64,000 bases of DNA, taken from positions 4,030,001-4,094,000 of the forward strand of contig NZ_CP095412.1 of assembly GCF_023016265.1 (NCBI RefSeq), in the 5' to 3' direction. Shown in pieces: positions 45,258 to 54,214 of the stretch. Source of the DNA: Blastococcus sp. PRF04-17. GTDB taxonomy: Bacteria > Actinomycetota > Actinomycetes > Mycobacteriales > Geodermatophilaceae. The first letter of the stretch is position 1, and each line of letters opens with the position of its first letter. The notes below the pieces were generated by a model. The model was not told where the DNA came from. It worked only from the letters and a program-made list of their open reading frames with translations, and ran no database searches. A program made the position numbers and the translations under genes.

Positions 45258-45317
45258 CCGAGATGCGCATCAGACCGGTATCAGCCTCGACGGAAACCGG
45301 CCTGAGGCGCAACTCGG
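45258..45317. terminator. Bidirectional terminator-like hairpin
   Basis: CCGAGATGCGCATCAG (45258-45273) pairs with CTGAGGCGCAACTCGG (45302-45317) with two mismatches. An inner ACCGGTATC/ACCGG region adds structure. It lies between the 44429 gene and convergent rsgA. Confidence 0.6.
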
Positions 45318-45324
45318 TGCATGT

Positions 45325-46332
45325 TCAGTAGCCGGGGCCGACCTGACCGACCGCGCCGAGCAGCACCCGCAGCGCGGCGAGCTGCTCCTGCCGGGCGGGC
45401 GGACCCGCGGCCGCCCAGGCGTCCAGGGCGCACTCGGGGTCCTCGGCGGTGTGGCCGCACAGCGGCGGGCAGTCGACGGCCGCCTCGTTGATCTCGTCGA
45501 AGGCCTCGATGACGTCGTCGGCGGTGACGTGGGCCAGGCCGAACGACCGGATGCCCGGGGTGTCGATCACCGTTCCGCCGTCGGGCAGGTCGAACAGCAC
45601 CGCGGACGACGACGTGTGCCGGCCCTTGCCGATCTTGCTGACGTCGCCGGTGGCTCGTAAGGCGTCGGGCACCAGCCGGTTCACCAGGGTCGACTTGCCG
45701 ACACCGGACTGGCCGACGAAGACGCTCATCCGGTCGACGAGCCGGTCCAGCAGCGGGTCGAGGGGCGTCTCCCGGGAGATGTGCACGGCGTCCAGGCCCA
45801 GGCCGGCATAGCGGTCCAGCAGCGGCTGGGGGCTGCCGAGGTCGGTCTTCGTCATGCAGAGCAACGGTTCGAGCCCGCCGGCGTAGGCGGCGACCAGGCA
45901 GCGGTCGAGGAAGCCGAGCGCCGGCTCCGGGTCGGTGACCGCCGTGACGATGACCAACTGGTCGGCGTTGGCGACGACGACCCGCTCGGTGGGGTCGGTG
46001 TCGTCGGCGGTGCGCCGCAGCGACGTCGTCCGCTCCTCGATGGTGACGATCCGCGCCAGGCTGTCCGGCCGGCCGCTGGTGTCGCCCACGAGCCGGACCA
46101 GATCGCCCACGACGACGCCGTGCCTGCCGAGTTCCCGGGCGCGCATGGCCGTGACGTCGACGGGGGAGGCGTCGGGGCCCTCGATCCGGACGGTCATCCG
46201 GCCGCGGTCCACCGCCACCACCAGGCCCGGAACGGCGTCGGAGTGCGCCGGCCGCTGCCGGGTGCGGGGACGGGAGCCGCGGCGGTTGGGCCGGACGCGG
46301 ACGTCGTCCTCGTCCCAGCTGCGGGGACTCAG
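45325..46332 (-). CDS. rsgA: Ribosome small-subunit-dependent GTPase RsgA
   Basis: The 335-residue circularly permuted GTPase has an OB-fold N terminus, the MTKTDL (G4) motif before FVGQSGVGKSTLVNRL (G1), VIDTPGIRSFGL (G3), and a zinc module CPPLCGHTAEDPECAL. It helps 30S maturation. No ATG/GTG/TTG start fits the family N terminus. CTG at 46332 overlaps the aroA TGA as CTGA and gives LSPRSWDEDDVRVRP, which resembles the family start, so a rare CTG start is likely. Confidence 0.9.
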   Translation of the reverse strand: MSPRSWDEDDVRVRPNRRGSRPRTRQRPAHSDAVPGLVVAVDRGRMTVRIEGPDASPVDVTAMRARELGRHGVVVGDLVRLVGDTSGRPDSLARIVTIEERTTSLRRTADDTDPTERVVVANADQLVIVTAVTDPEPALGFLDRCLVAAYAGGLEPLLCMTKTDLGSPQPLLDRYAGLGLDAVHISRETPLDPLLDRLVDRMSVFVGQSGVGKSTLVNRLVPDALRATGDVSKIGKGRHTSSSAVLFDLPDGGTVIDTPGIRSFGLAHVTADDVIEAFDEINEAAVDCPPLCGHTAEDPECALDAWAAAGPPARQEQLAALRVLLGAVGQVGPGY

Positions 46333-47610
46333 CGGCCCGCCCCGGTCGTCTCGCCGAGCAGCCCGGTCCAGCGCTCGACGAAATCGGGCAGCGTCTTGGT
46401 CACCGCGCCCGGGTCGGCGACCTGCACGCCCTCGATCGCCAGCCCGAGCACCGCGGCCGCCATGACCATGCGGTGGTCGGCGTAGGAGCCCAGGACGGCG
46501 GGGCGGTGGTCCCCGGGCTCGATCACGAGCCCGTCGGGCAGCTGCTCGACCCGGGCCCCCACGGCGGTCAGCACCTCGTCGAGCGCCTGCAGCCGGTCGG
46601 TCTCGTGACCGCGCAGATGGGCGATCCCGGTGAGGCGAGAGGTGCCGTCGGCCAGGGCGCACAGCGCGGCCAGGACCGGGGTCAGCTCGCCGACCTCGCC
46701 GAGGTCGGCGACCAGGGGGCGATGGTGCCGGTGCCGGTCACCTGGAGCCCGCCGTCGGCAGTGCGGACGACGTCGGCGCCCATCTCGCCCAGGAGCCGGT
46801 CCAGCTGGGCGCCCGGCTGGGTCGTGACCTCCGGCCAGCCGCGCACCGTGACCCGTCCGCCGGTGACCAGCGCCGCCGCGAGGAAGGGGGCGGCGTTGGA
46901 CAGGTCGGGCTCGACCACCACGTCGCGGGCGGCGACCGGGCCCGGGGAGACCCGCCAGCCGCGCTCGGTGGCCACGACGTCGACGCCGTGGGCCTGCAGC
47001 GTGGTCACGGTCATCTCGACGTGCGGCATCGACGGCACGCCGCCGGCGAGGGAGAGGTCGAGACCTTCGTCGAACCGCGCCGCGGCCAGCAGCAGCCCCG
47101 ACACCACCTGGCTGGACTCGCTGGCATCGACGGTGACCGCGCCGCCGCGGACGCCCCCGTGCCGTGCACGGTGAACGGAGCGCGGCCGCGGCCGTCGTCG
47201 TCCACCCGGACGCCGGCGTCCCGCAGGCCCTGGATGAGGCCGGCGTTGGGGCGGTCGCGCAGTCTCGGGTCGCCGTCCACCGTGACCGGTCCGTCGGCGA
47301 GCGCGGCGACCGGCGGCAGGAAGCGCAGGATCGTCCCGGCCAGTCCCGCGTCGACGTGCGCCGGCCCGCGCAGGGAACCCGGGGTGACGACCTGGTCCTC
47401 GCCCTCGTCGTCGATGCGCACGCCGAGCGCCCGGAGCCCTCCGGCCATCAGGTCGGTGTCCCGGGCGCGCAGCGGCCGCACCAGCCGGCTCGGGCCGTCG
47501 GCGAGCGCGGCCACGATCAGGGCGCGCGCGGTGATCGACTTGGAGCCGGGCAGCGACACGACGGCGTCGACCGGCGCCGCGCGGTGCGGCGTTCTCCAGA
47601 CCGGGTCCAC
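46329..47610 (-). pseudogene. aroA: EPSP synthase AroA, two frameshifts
   Basis: Three frames together give a normal 427-residue 3-phosphoshikimate 1-carboxyvinyltransferase: [27 protein letters not shown], then [11 protein letters not shown] and the late GSYADHRMVMAAAVLGLAI. Breaks lie at a C5 run (47154-47158) and a G5 run (46715-46719). One extra base at each restores the protein and the family motifs across both joints. Two independent breaks in an essential shikimate gene point to base-calling errors. Start GTG 47610; rsgA follows with CTGA overlap. Confidence 0.88.
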
Positions 47611-47645
47611 GGGTCCATCCTGCCCGAGGGCGGCGGGCCCCCTCG

Positions 47646-49070
47646 TCAGCCGCCCTGGGGCTTGTCCGCCTTCTTGGCCGGCAGCACCCGCGTGAGCTTG
47701 CGGTTGGCGAACTCGAACATCCCGAGCTCCGACAGCTCGCGCCCGTACCCGGACCGCTTCACGCCACCGAAGGGCAGCTCGGGGGAGGAGCCCGTGGGCT
47801 GGTTGACGAAGACCATGCCGGCCTCGATCCGGTCGGCCACCTCCCTGGCCTTCTCCAGATCGGAGGAGAAGACCGCGGCGCCGAGTCCGTATGCGCTGTC
47901 GTTCGCCAGCTCCACCGCCTCGTCCTCGTCGGCGACCTTGTAGACGACCGCGGCCGGGCCGAAGAGCTCCTCGGAGTACGCCCGCATGTCCGGGGTGACG
48001 TCGGTCAGGATCGTCGGCTCGACGAACGCGCCGGGCAGGTCCGGGCGGCCGCCACCGGTGACGACCGTCGCGCCCTTGTCGACCGCGTCCTGGATCTGCG
48101 CCTGCAGGTCCTTGGCCGCCTGCTCGCTGGACAGCGGCGCCAGCGTCGTGGACGGGTCGCTGGGGTCGCCGGGGGAGAAGGTCGCGAAGGCCTGCTTCAG
48201 GCCCTCGACGAACGGCTCGTAGATGTCGGCGGGGACGATCAGCCGCTTGGCCGCGATGCACGCCTGACCGGTGTTCTGCATCCGGCCCGTCGTGGCCGCC
48301 TTCACGGTGCGGCCGAGGTCCTCGGTGTCGAGCACGATGAACGGGTCGCTGCCGCCCAGTTCGAGCACCGACTTCTTGAGGTGCTTGCCGGCCAGGGACG
48401 CCACGCTGCTGCCGGCCCGCTCGCTGCCGGTGAGGGTCACGCCCTGCACCAGCGGGTGGGCGATCACCTTCTCGACGTCCGGGATGGCCAGGAAGACGTT
48501 GGTGTAGACGCCCTCGGGCACGCCGGCGTCGAGGAAGCACCGCTCGATCGCCAGGGCGGTCTGCGGGTTCAGCTCGGCGTGCTTGAGCAGGATCGCGTTG
48601 CCGAGCACGAGGTTCGGTCCGGCGACGCGGACGACCTGGTACAGCGGGTAGTTCCACGGCTCGATGGCGAGCAGGACGCCGATCGGCTCGTTCTCGACGA
48701 CCGCCTCGCCCTTCATGACGTCGATGCGCCGGGGCTCGAGGAACCGCGGGCCGTTCTCGGCGTAGTACGTGAGGATGCTCGCGGCCAGCTGCACCTCGCC
48801 CCCGGCCTCCTGGATGCGCTTGCCCATCTCCCGCGTCACCAGCGCGGCGAACTCGTCCTTGCGCTCGAGCATCAGCTCGCCGGCACGGCCGACGACCTGC
48901 GCCCGTTCCTCGACCGGGCGCCGCCGCCACTCGAGGAAGGCGGCGTGGGCCTTCTCGATGACGCCGTCGATGGCGTCGGTCTCCAGGAAGGGGAACTCCT
49001 GCTCCGTCTCGCCGGTGTACGGGTTCACCGTCGCGTAGGGACGGCTCCTCTGGCTCTGCGTAGCGGTCAC
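47646..49070 (-). CDS. NAD(P)-dependent succinate-semialdehyde dehydrogenase-like
   Basis: The 474-residue aldehyde dehydrogenase has [28 protein letters not shown], catalytic Glu in [11 protein letters not shown] and Cys in [12 protein letters not shown], and a C-terminal [15 protein letters not shown]. The sequence form suits the SSADH/GabD class. Substrate specificity is inferred only. GTG 49070 follows an ACGAGGATCC ribosome site. Confidence 0.88.
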   Translation of the reverse strand: MTATQSQRSRPYATVNPYTGETEQEFPFLETDAIDGVIEKAHAAFLEWRRRPVEERAQVVGRAGELMLERKDEFAALVTREMGKRIQEAGGEVQLAASILTYYAENGPRFLEPRRIDVMKGEAVVENEPIGVLLAIEPWNYPLYQVVRVAGPNLVLGNAILLKHAELNPQTALAIERCFLDAGVPEGVYTNVFLAIPDVEKVIAHPLVQGVTLTGSERAGSSVASLAGKHLKKSVLELGGSDPFIVLDTEDLGRTVKAATTGRMQNTGQACIAAKRLIVPADIYEPFVEGLKQAFATFSPGDPSDPSTTLAPLSSEQAAKDLQAQIQDAVDKGATVVTGGGRPDLPGAFVEPTILTDVTPDMRAYSEELFGPAAVVYKVADEDEAVELANDSAYGLGAAVFSSDLEKAREVADRIEAGMVFVNQPTGSSPELPFGGVKRSGYGRELSELGMFEFANRKLTRVLPAKKADKPQGG

Positions 49071-49161
49071 GATCGGATCCTCGTCCCTGAGCAACCGCCG
49101 TGCACCGTCAGCAGGCGCACCTAGAGTTCAGGGAAGCACCCGACCCCGGGAGGAACGCCTC

Positions 49162-49908
49162 ATGTGCGGTCGTTACGCGGCCAGCCGAAGCCCCGACGAC
49201 CTCGTCGTCGAGTTCGAGGCGGTGCGGGCCGACGGGCAGGCCGCCCTGCCCGCCGACTACAACGTCGCGCCCACCAAGGACGTGCACGTCGTCCGCTGGA
49301 AGAAGGAACGCGACCCGGAGGGGCTGCCCACCGGCGGCGGGCACCGGGAGCTGCGGGTCGTCCGCTGGGGCCTGGTGCCCTCCTGGGCCAAGGACGTCTC
49401 CGTCGGCAACCGGCTGCTCAACGCCCGCGTCGAGTCGCTCACGGAGAAGCCGGCGTTCAAGAAGGCGGCGGCGTCCCGCCGGTGCCTGGTGCCGGCCGAC
49501 GGCTGGTACGAGTGGGCGAAGCGGCTGGATGCCCCGGGCAAGCAGCCCTACTACGTGACCCCGCAGGACGGCTCGGTGCTCGCCTTCGCCGGCCTGTGGG
49601 AGGTGTGGGGGCGCGGGGACGACCGGCTCTACACGTGCACGATCGTCACGTCGCCGGCCGTCGGTGCGCTGACCGAGATCCACGAGCGGATGCCGCTCGT
49701 CCTGCCCCCCGACCGCTGGGCCGCGTGGCTCGACCCGCAGCGGGAGGACGTCGCCGAGCTGGCCGCGCCGACCCCGCCCGAGGTCGTGGAGATGCTGGAG
49801 CTGCGGCCGGTCGGCACGACGGTGAACAACGTCGCCAACAACGGTCCGGAACTGGTGGCGCGCGCCGAGACGGTCAGTGCGCCGGCGGACCAGCCGGCGC
49901 TGTTCTGA
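49162..49908 (+). CDS. HMCES/YedK-type abasic-site DNA-protein crosslink protein
   Basis: The 248-residue SRAP protein begins MCGRY, so Cys2 becomes the N-terminal nucleophile after methionine removal. Conserved DYNVAPTKDVHVVRW, WGLVPSWAKD, NARVESLTEKPAF, GWYEW and the IHERMPLVL histidine follow. These residues form the thiazolidine crosslink with abasic sites in single-stranded DNA. ATG 49162 has a GGGAGGA ribosome site. It precedes the spermidine-synthase-like gene by 1 bp. Confidence 0.93.
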   Translation: MCGRYAASRSPDDLVVEFEAVRADGQAALPADYNVAPTKDVHVVRWKKERDPEGLPTGGGHRELRVVRWGLVPSWAKDVSVGNRLLNARVESLTEKPAFKKAAASRRCLVPADGWYEWAKRLDAPGKQPYYVTPQDGSVLAFAGLWEVWGRGDDRLYTCTIVTSPAVGALTEIHERMPLVLPPDRWAAWLDPQREDVAELAAPTPPEVVEMLELRPVGTTVNNVANNGPELVARAETVSAPADQPALF

Positions 49909-49909
49909 G

Positions 49910-51445
49910 GTGACGCGCGCCGACGAGCGCACGGCCGGTGGTCCGCCGGCCACCGCGGGGGCCCTGCCCGGCTGGGTCGCCGCCGCCGTCACCTTCCTGT
50001 GCTCGGGCGCCGTCCTGGTGCTGGAGATCGTCGGACTGCGGCTGATCGCGCCCTACGTCGGCGTCACGCTGCAGACGAGCACGGCGATCATCGGGTTCGC
50101 GCTGGCGGCGATCGCCCTCGGCGCGTGGACCGGCGGGGCCACGGCCGACCGCACCGATCCCCGGCGGCTGATCGCACCGTTGATGGTGGCCGGCGGTGCG
50201 CTGGTGGTGGCGGTGCTGCCGCTGGTGCGGTTCACCGGCTCGCTGCTCAGCGGCGCCGACGCCGGAGGAGTGCTCCTGCTGGCCGCGGTCGCCGTCGTGG
50301 TGCCCGCGGCGCTGCTCTCGGCCGTGCCGCCGATGGTGGTCAAGCTGCAGCTGGCCAGCCTCGACGAGACCGGCGCCGTCGTCGGCCGGCTGTCGGGCAT
50401 CGGCACCCTGGGGGGCATCGCCGCGACGTTCGTGACCGGCTTCCTGCTCATCGCCGTCCTGCCGAGCAGCGTCATCCTCGTCGGCACGGGCGGGCTCACC
50501 GTGCTGTCCGGCATCGCCGTCGCGGTGCTGCTCCGCCGAGGGACCGGGGGTGGAGCTGGCCGGCTGCCGGCCGGGCTGCTGGTGCTGGCCGTCGCCGGCG
50601 CCGGCCTCGCGGCCGTCGCGCCGACGCCGTGCGAGGAGGAGACGGCGTACCACTGCGCGCGGGTCGTCGCCGACCCCGAGCGGGCTTCCGGGCGGGTGCT
50701 GATGCTCGACACCCTGCGCCACTCCTACGTCGACCTGGACGACCCCACGCATCTGGAGTTCGAGTACGTGCGGGCGATCGCGTCGGTCGCCGACGCGGTG
50801 GCGCCGGGCGGCGAGCCGGTCTCGGCGCTGCACATCGGCGGAGGTGGCCTGACCCTGCCGCGCTACCTCGAGAAGGTGCGGCCGGGGACGGAGAGCCTGG
50901 TGATCGAGGTGGACCCGGGCGTGGTCGCGATCGACCGGGAGCAGCTCGCGCTGGACACCGGTGAACGGCTGCGCGTGCGGGTCGCCGACGGGCGAGTGGG
51001 CCTGGCCGAGGAGCCGGTCGGCCGGCGCGATCTCGTGGTCGGCGACGCCTTCGGCGGGCTCTCGGTGCCCTGGCAGCTGACCACCCGCGAGGCGCTGGAA
51101 CTGGTCGATCGCGCGCTCGCCGACGAGGGCGTCTACGCGGTCAACCTGATCGACCACCCGCCGCTGGGCTTCGTCCGGGCGGAGCTGGCCACCCTGCGGG
51201 CCGTCTTCCCCTCCGTGGTGCTGCTGGCCCGCGCGCCGGTGCTGGCGCGCGAGGACGGCGGCAACGTCGTCGCCGTGGCGTCGCGCTCACCGATCCCGGT
51301 CGACGAGATAGCCGCGGGACTCACCGACCGGGGGCTGGCGTGGCAGGTGGCCGAGGGCCGTGAGCTGGCCGAGTTCGTGGGCGACGCCGACGTCCTCACC
51401 GACGACCACGCGCCGGTCGACCAGCTGCTCACGCCCTACGGCTGA
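49910..51445 (+). CDS. Membrane-fused spermidine-synthase-like methyltransferase-fold protein
   Basis: The 511-residue protein has seven or so N-terminal transmembrane helices (AVTFLCSGAVLVLEIVGLRLIAPYVG onward). A cytoplasmic spermidine-synthase-like domain follows (ALHIGGGGLTLPRYLEK, then IEVDPGVVAIDREQL and DLVVGDAFGGLSVPWQLTT). Fused MFS-like/spermidine synthase proteins are common in Actinobacteria; most are not proven polyamine enzymes. GTG 49910 lies 1 bp after the HMCES stop. Confidence 0.8.
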   Translation: MTRADERTAGGPPATAGALPGWVAAAVTFLCSGAVLVLEIVGLRLIAPYVGVTLQTSTAIIGFALAAIALGAWTGGATADRTDPRRLIAPLMVAGGALVVAVLPLVRFTGSLLSGADAGGVLLLAAVAVVVPAALLSAVPPMVVKLQLASLDETGAVVGRLSGIGTLGGIAATFVTGFLLIAVLPSSVILVGTGGLTVLSGIAVAVLLRRGTGGGAGRLPAGLLVLAVAGAGLAAVAPTPCEEETAYHCARVVADPERASGRVLMLDTLRHSYVDLDDPTHLEFEYVRAIASVADAVAPGGEPVSALHIGGGGLTLPRYLEKVRPGTESLVIEVDPGVVAIDREQLALDTGERLRVRVADGRVGLAEEPVGRRDLVVGDAFGGLSVPWQLTTREALELVDRALADEGVYAVNLIDHPPLGFVRAELATLRAVFPSVVLLARAPVLAREDGGNVVAVASRSPIPVDEIAAGLTDRGLAWQVAEGRELAEFVGDADVLTDDHAPVDQLLTPYG

Positions 51446-51534
51446 GCCCGCTCGCCGTGTCCGTCGTCGGACACCCATCGCATGCTCGTCCCCACCTGTC
51501 CCCGAAAGGGCGGCTCGGGTACGGCGACGCCTAC

Positions 51535-51596
51535 CGAGCAGTGGGCCTGACGACCCGTCATCAGCCTCGGAATGAGTCGTCAGGGCCCACTGCTCG
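51535..51596. terminator. Long inverted repeat after the spermidine-synthase-like gene
   Basis: CGAGCAGTGGGCCTGACGAC (51535-51554) pairs with GTCGTCAGGGCCCACTGCTCG (51576-51596), with a single bulged base and a 21-base loop. It may act as a terminator or be an end of the adjacent repeat element. Confidence 0.7.
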
Positions 51597-51635
51597 ACCA
51601 TCGACATGCGGGGAACCGGTTCCGGCGTGTCCCCG

Positions 51636-51767
51636 AGCAGCCCACTGCGAGACGAGGTCGGCGTCCTGGATCGCGGTCGACGGGGTGCGCTCAGGCCCCA
51701 TTCGCCGTCCCAAAACGGGGCTTCTGCGCACACGCTCACGGGCGGAGCGCCTGTATCTGAAGCCGCC
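51636..51767 (+). repeat. Dispersed intergenic repeat, copy B
   Basis: This 132-bp segment aligns with 4092-4223. The 37-bp core at 51658-51694 is identical to the one at 4113-4149. Beyond it, blocks such as CCCCATTCGC, AACGGGGCTTC and GCGCACAC match between single-base differences. Confidence 0.8.
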
Positions 51768-51934
51768 CTACGGGACATGGGTCGGTCGTCCGGTCACATC
51801 GACCCGCAACGGTGTACGCGGACGACCAGCGTCTCGACGGAGGCCGTGACGTCAGCGCACCTCGTCGGCGCCGGGAGTCGTCACGTCTCGTCGTAGGTAC
51901 CACCGAGCAGGAGCCTGCCGGTCGATCGCCATCG

Positions 51935-52135
51935 CTAGCGCTGTTGTCGGCGGGCGACGACGACGAGCACGACCAGGACGACCAGCAGCGGCGCCCACGG
52001 CGGCAGTGCGAAGGGTCCGAGCAGCAGCCCGGCCACGTACAGCATCAGCCGGAACGCGACGAGGAAGGCCACCAGCAGACCCACCCAGAAGAGCGCCGGC
52101 CGCTCCATCTGCAGGCGGCGCAGGTACTCGTTCAT
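51935..52135 (-). CDS. Small membrane protein
   Basis: The 66-residue protein starts MNEYLRRLQMERPALFW and has two hydrophobic helices (VGLLVAFLVAFRLMLYVAGLLLG and APLLVVLVVLVVVARR). The C terminus is basic. ATG 52135 is the only sensible start. Unknown function. Confidence 0.7.
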   Translation of the reverse strand: MNEYLRRLQMERPALFWVGLLVAFLVAFRLMLYVAGLLLGPFALPPWAPLLVVLVVLVVVARRQQR

Positions 52136-52205
52136 GGGCGGCCGTCCTCCGGTCCAGGGGTGTCGCGGCAGCTCCAGTGAACCGCACGAACGGTCCGGCC
52201 CGGCG

Positions 52206-52679
52206 TCAGCGGGCGATCGGGGCGGTCCGTGCCTTCGTCAGCGCGATCAGGTCGGCGGGCGCGAGCTCGACCTGGAGCCCACGCCTGCCCGCACTCACCA
52301 TGACCGTCGCGAACCCCAGGGCCGAGTCGTCGACCACCGTCGGCAGCGGCTTCTTCTGTCCGAGCGGGCTGATCCCCCCGCGGACGTAGCCCGTGGTCCG
52401 CTCGGCGTCGGCCGGATCGGCCATGACCGCCTTGCGCCCGCCGGTCGCCGTGGCCAGTGCCTTGAGGTCCAGGGTGCCCGCGACGGGGACCACGGCGACG
52501 GTCAGCCTGCCGTCCACGCTGGCGACCAGGGTCTTGAAGACCTGGCGGGGGTCCGAGCCGAGAGCGGCCACGGCCGCCTCGCCGTAGCCCTGGTCGGACG
52601 CGTGCCCGGCGTCGTAGGTGCGCAGGGTGTGCGCCACGCGCGCCTTCTCGAGTACCCGCACCGCGGGGGTCGCCGCCAC
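52206..52679 (-). CDS. ybaK: YbaK/EbsC family Cys-tRNA(Pro) deacylase
   Basis: The 157-residue protein has the YbaK fold: [33 protein letters not shown]-type block ([17 protein letters not shown]), the catalytic-Lys region and the late [23 protein letters not shown]. These enzymes clear mischarged Cys-tRNA(Pro). GTG 52679 is preferred over a longer frame because homology begins at [10 protein letters not shown]. Confidence 0.88.
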   Translation of the reverse strand: MAATPAVRVLEKARVAHTLRTYDAGHASDQGYGEAAVAALGSDPRQVFKTLVASVDGRLTVAVVPVAGTLDLKALATATGGRKAVMADPADAERTTGYVRGGISPLGQKKPLPTVVDDSALGFATVMVSAGRRGLQVELAPADLIALTKARTAPIAR

Positions 52680-52723
52680 GGCGTGGCAGCGTAGCCAGCG
52701 TCCCCTCGGATCGCTGCGCGCCG

Positions 52724-52749
52724 GGAATCGGTGTGCGGCCCCACCGGTT
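52724..52749 (+). promoter_or_regulatory. SigR/SigH-type autoregulatory promoter
   Basis: GGAAT (52724-52728), 18-bp spacer, GTT (52747-52749) matches the SigR/SigH consensus GGAAT-N18-GTT exactly. It lies about 140 bp upstream of sigR. A GTG in the sigR frame occurs at 52759, roughly where transcription would begin. Confidence 0.85.
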
Positions 52750-52834
52750 GCACGAGCCGTGAGCAGCACCGTCTCCAGCGCCCGCCCGAGGGCCGCGCAC
52801 CGGCGTCCCCCGGGCCGCCCCGATGCCGCGCGGC

Positions 52835-52924
52835 TAGGATCGACCGATGCGGCGCCCCGCATCCGTGGGCCCCAGAGAGGACGGTCGGTGCCCGAGCAGA
52901 CCGCAGATCAGACTCCCGAGGTGA
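52835..52924 (+). other. Candidate second sigR promoter -10 and 25-residue uORF
   Basis: TAGGAT at 52835-52840 lies 6 bp before ATG 52847, the spacing of leaderless Actinobacteria promoters. From this ATG a 25-codon frame ([18 protein letters not shown]..., stop TGA 52922-52924) overlaps the sigR start at 52888 in another frame. Confidence 0.5.
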
Positions 52925-53574
52925 CGGTCCCGGTCGAGACGCCCGAAGCGCGGGCGGACGGCAGCCGGGCCGAGGTGGCCGAGACCCGCGCCGAGCGGGA
53001 CGCCCGCTTCGAGCGCGACGCGCTGCCGTTCCTCGACCAGCTCTACCCGGCGGCGCTGCGCATGACCCGCAATCCCGCGGACGCCGAGGACCTGGTCCAG
53101 GAGACGTTCGTGAAGGCCTACTCGGCCTTCCACCAGTTCGCCGAGGGCACGAACCTCAAGGCGTGGCTGTACCGGATCCTGACCAACACCTACATCAACA
53201 GCTACCGCAAGAAGCAGCGGCAGCCGCAGCAGTACCCCACCGACCAGGTGCAGGACTGGCAGCTGTACGCCGCGGAGGAGCACACCTCCAGCGGGCTGCG
53301 GTCGGCCGAGATCGAGGCGCTCGACCACCTGCCTGACACCGACATCAAGGAGGCCCTCCAGCAGCTGCCGGAGGACTTCCGTCTGGCGGTGTACCTGGCC
53401 GACGTCGAGGGGTTCGCCTACAAGGAGATCGCCGAGATCATGGGGACGCCGATCGGCACGGTGATGTCCCGTCTGCACCGCGGCCGGCGGGGGCTGCAGA
53501 AGCTGCTGGCCGACTACGCCCGTGAGCGCGGGTTCGTCCGCGCCGGAGCCGGTGAGGAGGCGAACCGTCCGTGA
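52888..53574 (+). CDS. sigR: Thiol-oxidative-stress ECF sigma factor SigR/SigH
   Basis: The 228-residue ECF12-type sigma factor has region 2 ([37 protein letters not shown]...[21 protein letters not shown]). Region 4 is [49 protein letters not shown]. The sequence is near-canonical for SigR of Streptomyces and SigH of Mycobacterium, which control thioredoxin and mycothiol genes. GTG 52888 has an AGAGAGGA ribosome site. The frame is open upstream to GTG 52759, so an isoform extended by 43 residues is possible. rsrA follows with GTGA overlap. Confidence 0.95.
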   Translation: MPEQTADQTPEVTVPVETPEARADGSRAEVAETRAERDARFERDALPFLDQLYPAALRMTRNPADAEDLVQETFVKAYSAFHQFAEGTNLKAWLYRILTNTYINSYRKKQRQPQQYPTDQVQDWQLYAAEEHTSSGLRSAEIEALDHLPDTDIKEALQQLPEDFRLAVYLADVEGFAYKEIAEIMGTPIGTVMSRLHRGRRGLQKLLADYARERGFVRAGAGEEANRP

Positions 53575-53906
53575 GCAACGACGCTCCCGGGGCCGGCGAG
53601 CCCATCGAGATCAACTCGTGCGACGACGTCCTCACGCACGTGTTCGAGTTCCTCGACCACGAGACCCCCGACTCCCGTCGGGCGGTGATCGCCGAGCACC
53701 TCGAGGACTGCTCCTCCTGCCTGCGCGAGTTCGGCATCGAGCAGGAGTTCAAGGCGCTGGTGCGCCGGCGCTGCGGCGGCGACACCCCTCCCGCCGGTCT
53801 CCGCGAGCGGATCAAGCTGCAGCTCACCGCCGTGGCCGTGGAGGACGACGGCACGTCGGTGTCCGTGCAGCGACTCGCCGCCGAGACCACCGGCGACCCG
53901 GCCTAG
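53571..53906 (+). CDS. rsrA: Zinc anti-sigma factor RsrA
   Basis: The 111-residue ZAS protein has H43-x3-C47-x2-C50 (EHLEDCSSC) and an N-terminal C17. Oxidation of these cysteines releases zinc and frees SigR. GTG 53571 overlaps the sigR stop (GTGA), giving translational coupling that keeps the pair balanced. The order sigR-rsrA is as in other Actinobacteria. Confidence 0.93.
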   Translation: MSNDAPGAGEPIEINSCDDVLTHVFEFLDHETPDSRRAVIAEHLEDCSSCLREFGIEQEFKALVRRRCGGDTPPAGLRERIKLQLTAVAVEDDGTSVSVQRLAAETTGDPA

Positions 53907-53917
53907 TCCCAGAACGC

Positions 53918-53957
53918 CAGAACGCCCCGTACCGCGGTCGCGGTACGGGGCGTTCTG
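53918..53957. terminator. Bidirectional terminator between rsrA and bL37
   Basis: CAGAACGCCCCGTACCG (53918-53934) pairs perfectly with CGGTACGGGGCGTTCTG (53941-53957) around a 6-base loop, followed by TCTTCT on the plus strand. The preceding AGAACGCC is duplicated in tandem (53911-53926). Confidence 0.9.
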
Positions 53958-53962
53958 TCTTC

Positions 53963-54037
53963 TCAGGCGTTGGGCCGCTTGCCGTGGTTGGCCTTGTTCC
54001 CCTTGCGGGAGCGACGCTTGCGTCCACGCTTGGACAT
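53963..54037 (-). CDS. Ribosomal protein bL37, 24 residues
   Basis: The gene encodes MSKRGRKRRSRKGNKANHGK followed by RPNA. This basic peptide matches the 24-residue bL37 protein found in mycobacterial 50S subunits (AURKAIP1/COX24-like domain). The ATG at 54037 has a strong AGGAGGGCAG ribosome site. It is easy to miss because of its length. Confidence 0.88.
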   Translation of the reverse strand: MSKRGRKRRSRKGNKANHGKRPNA

Positions 54038-54214
54038 CGCGCTGCCCTCCTCTCTCGGTGCCGCTGGTGGGTCGGCTCGACCCCTCTCCTCGCGGACCGG
54101 GGGCGCGGCGCACGTAGGGTGCGCGGCGTCGCCGGAACCGCCAAGCTGACGGCGACAAGCCTCTCACGGGGCGGTCCGGCCGTGCGCCGGGCGGGGGATC
54201 GCAGGAGGGACGTC

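Larger units (their letters stand above)
51446..51934 (+). other. Convergent intergenic region with large hairpin and repeat copy B
   Basis: No gene is credible in this 489-bp gap. It holds the long hairpin at 51535-51596 and the dispersed repeat at 51636-51767. The remainder (51768-51934) has no feature I can support. Confidence 0.6.
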
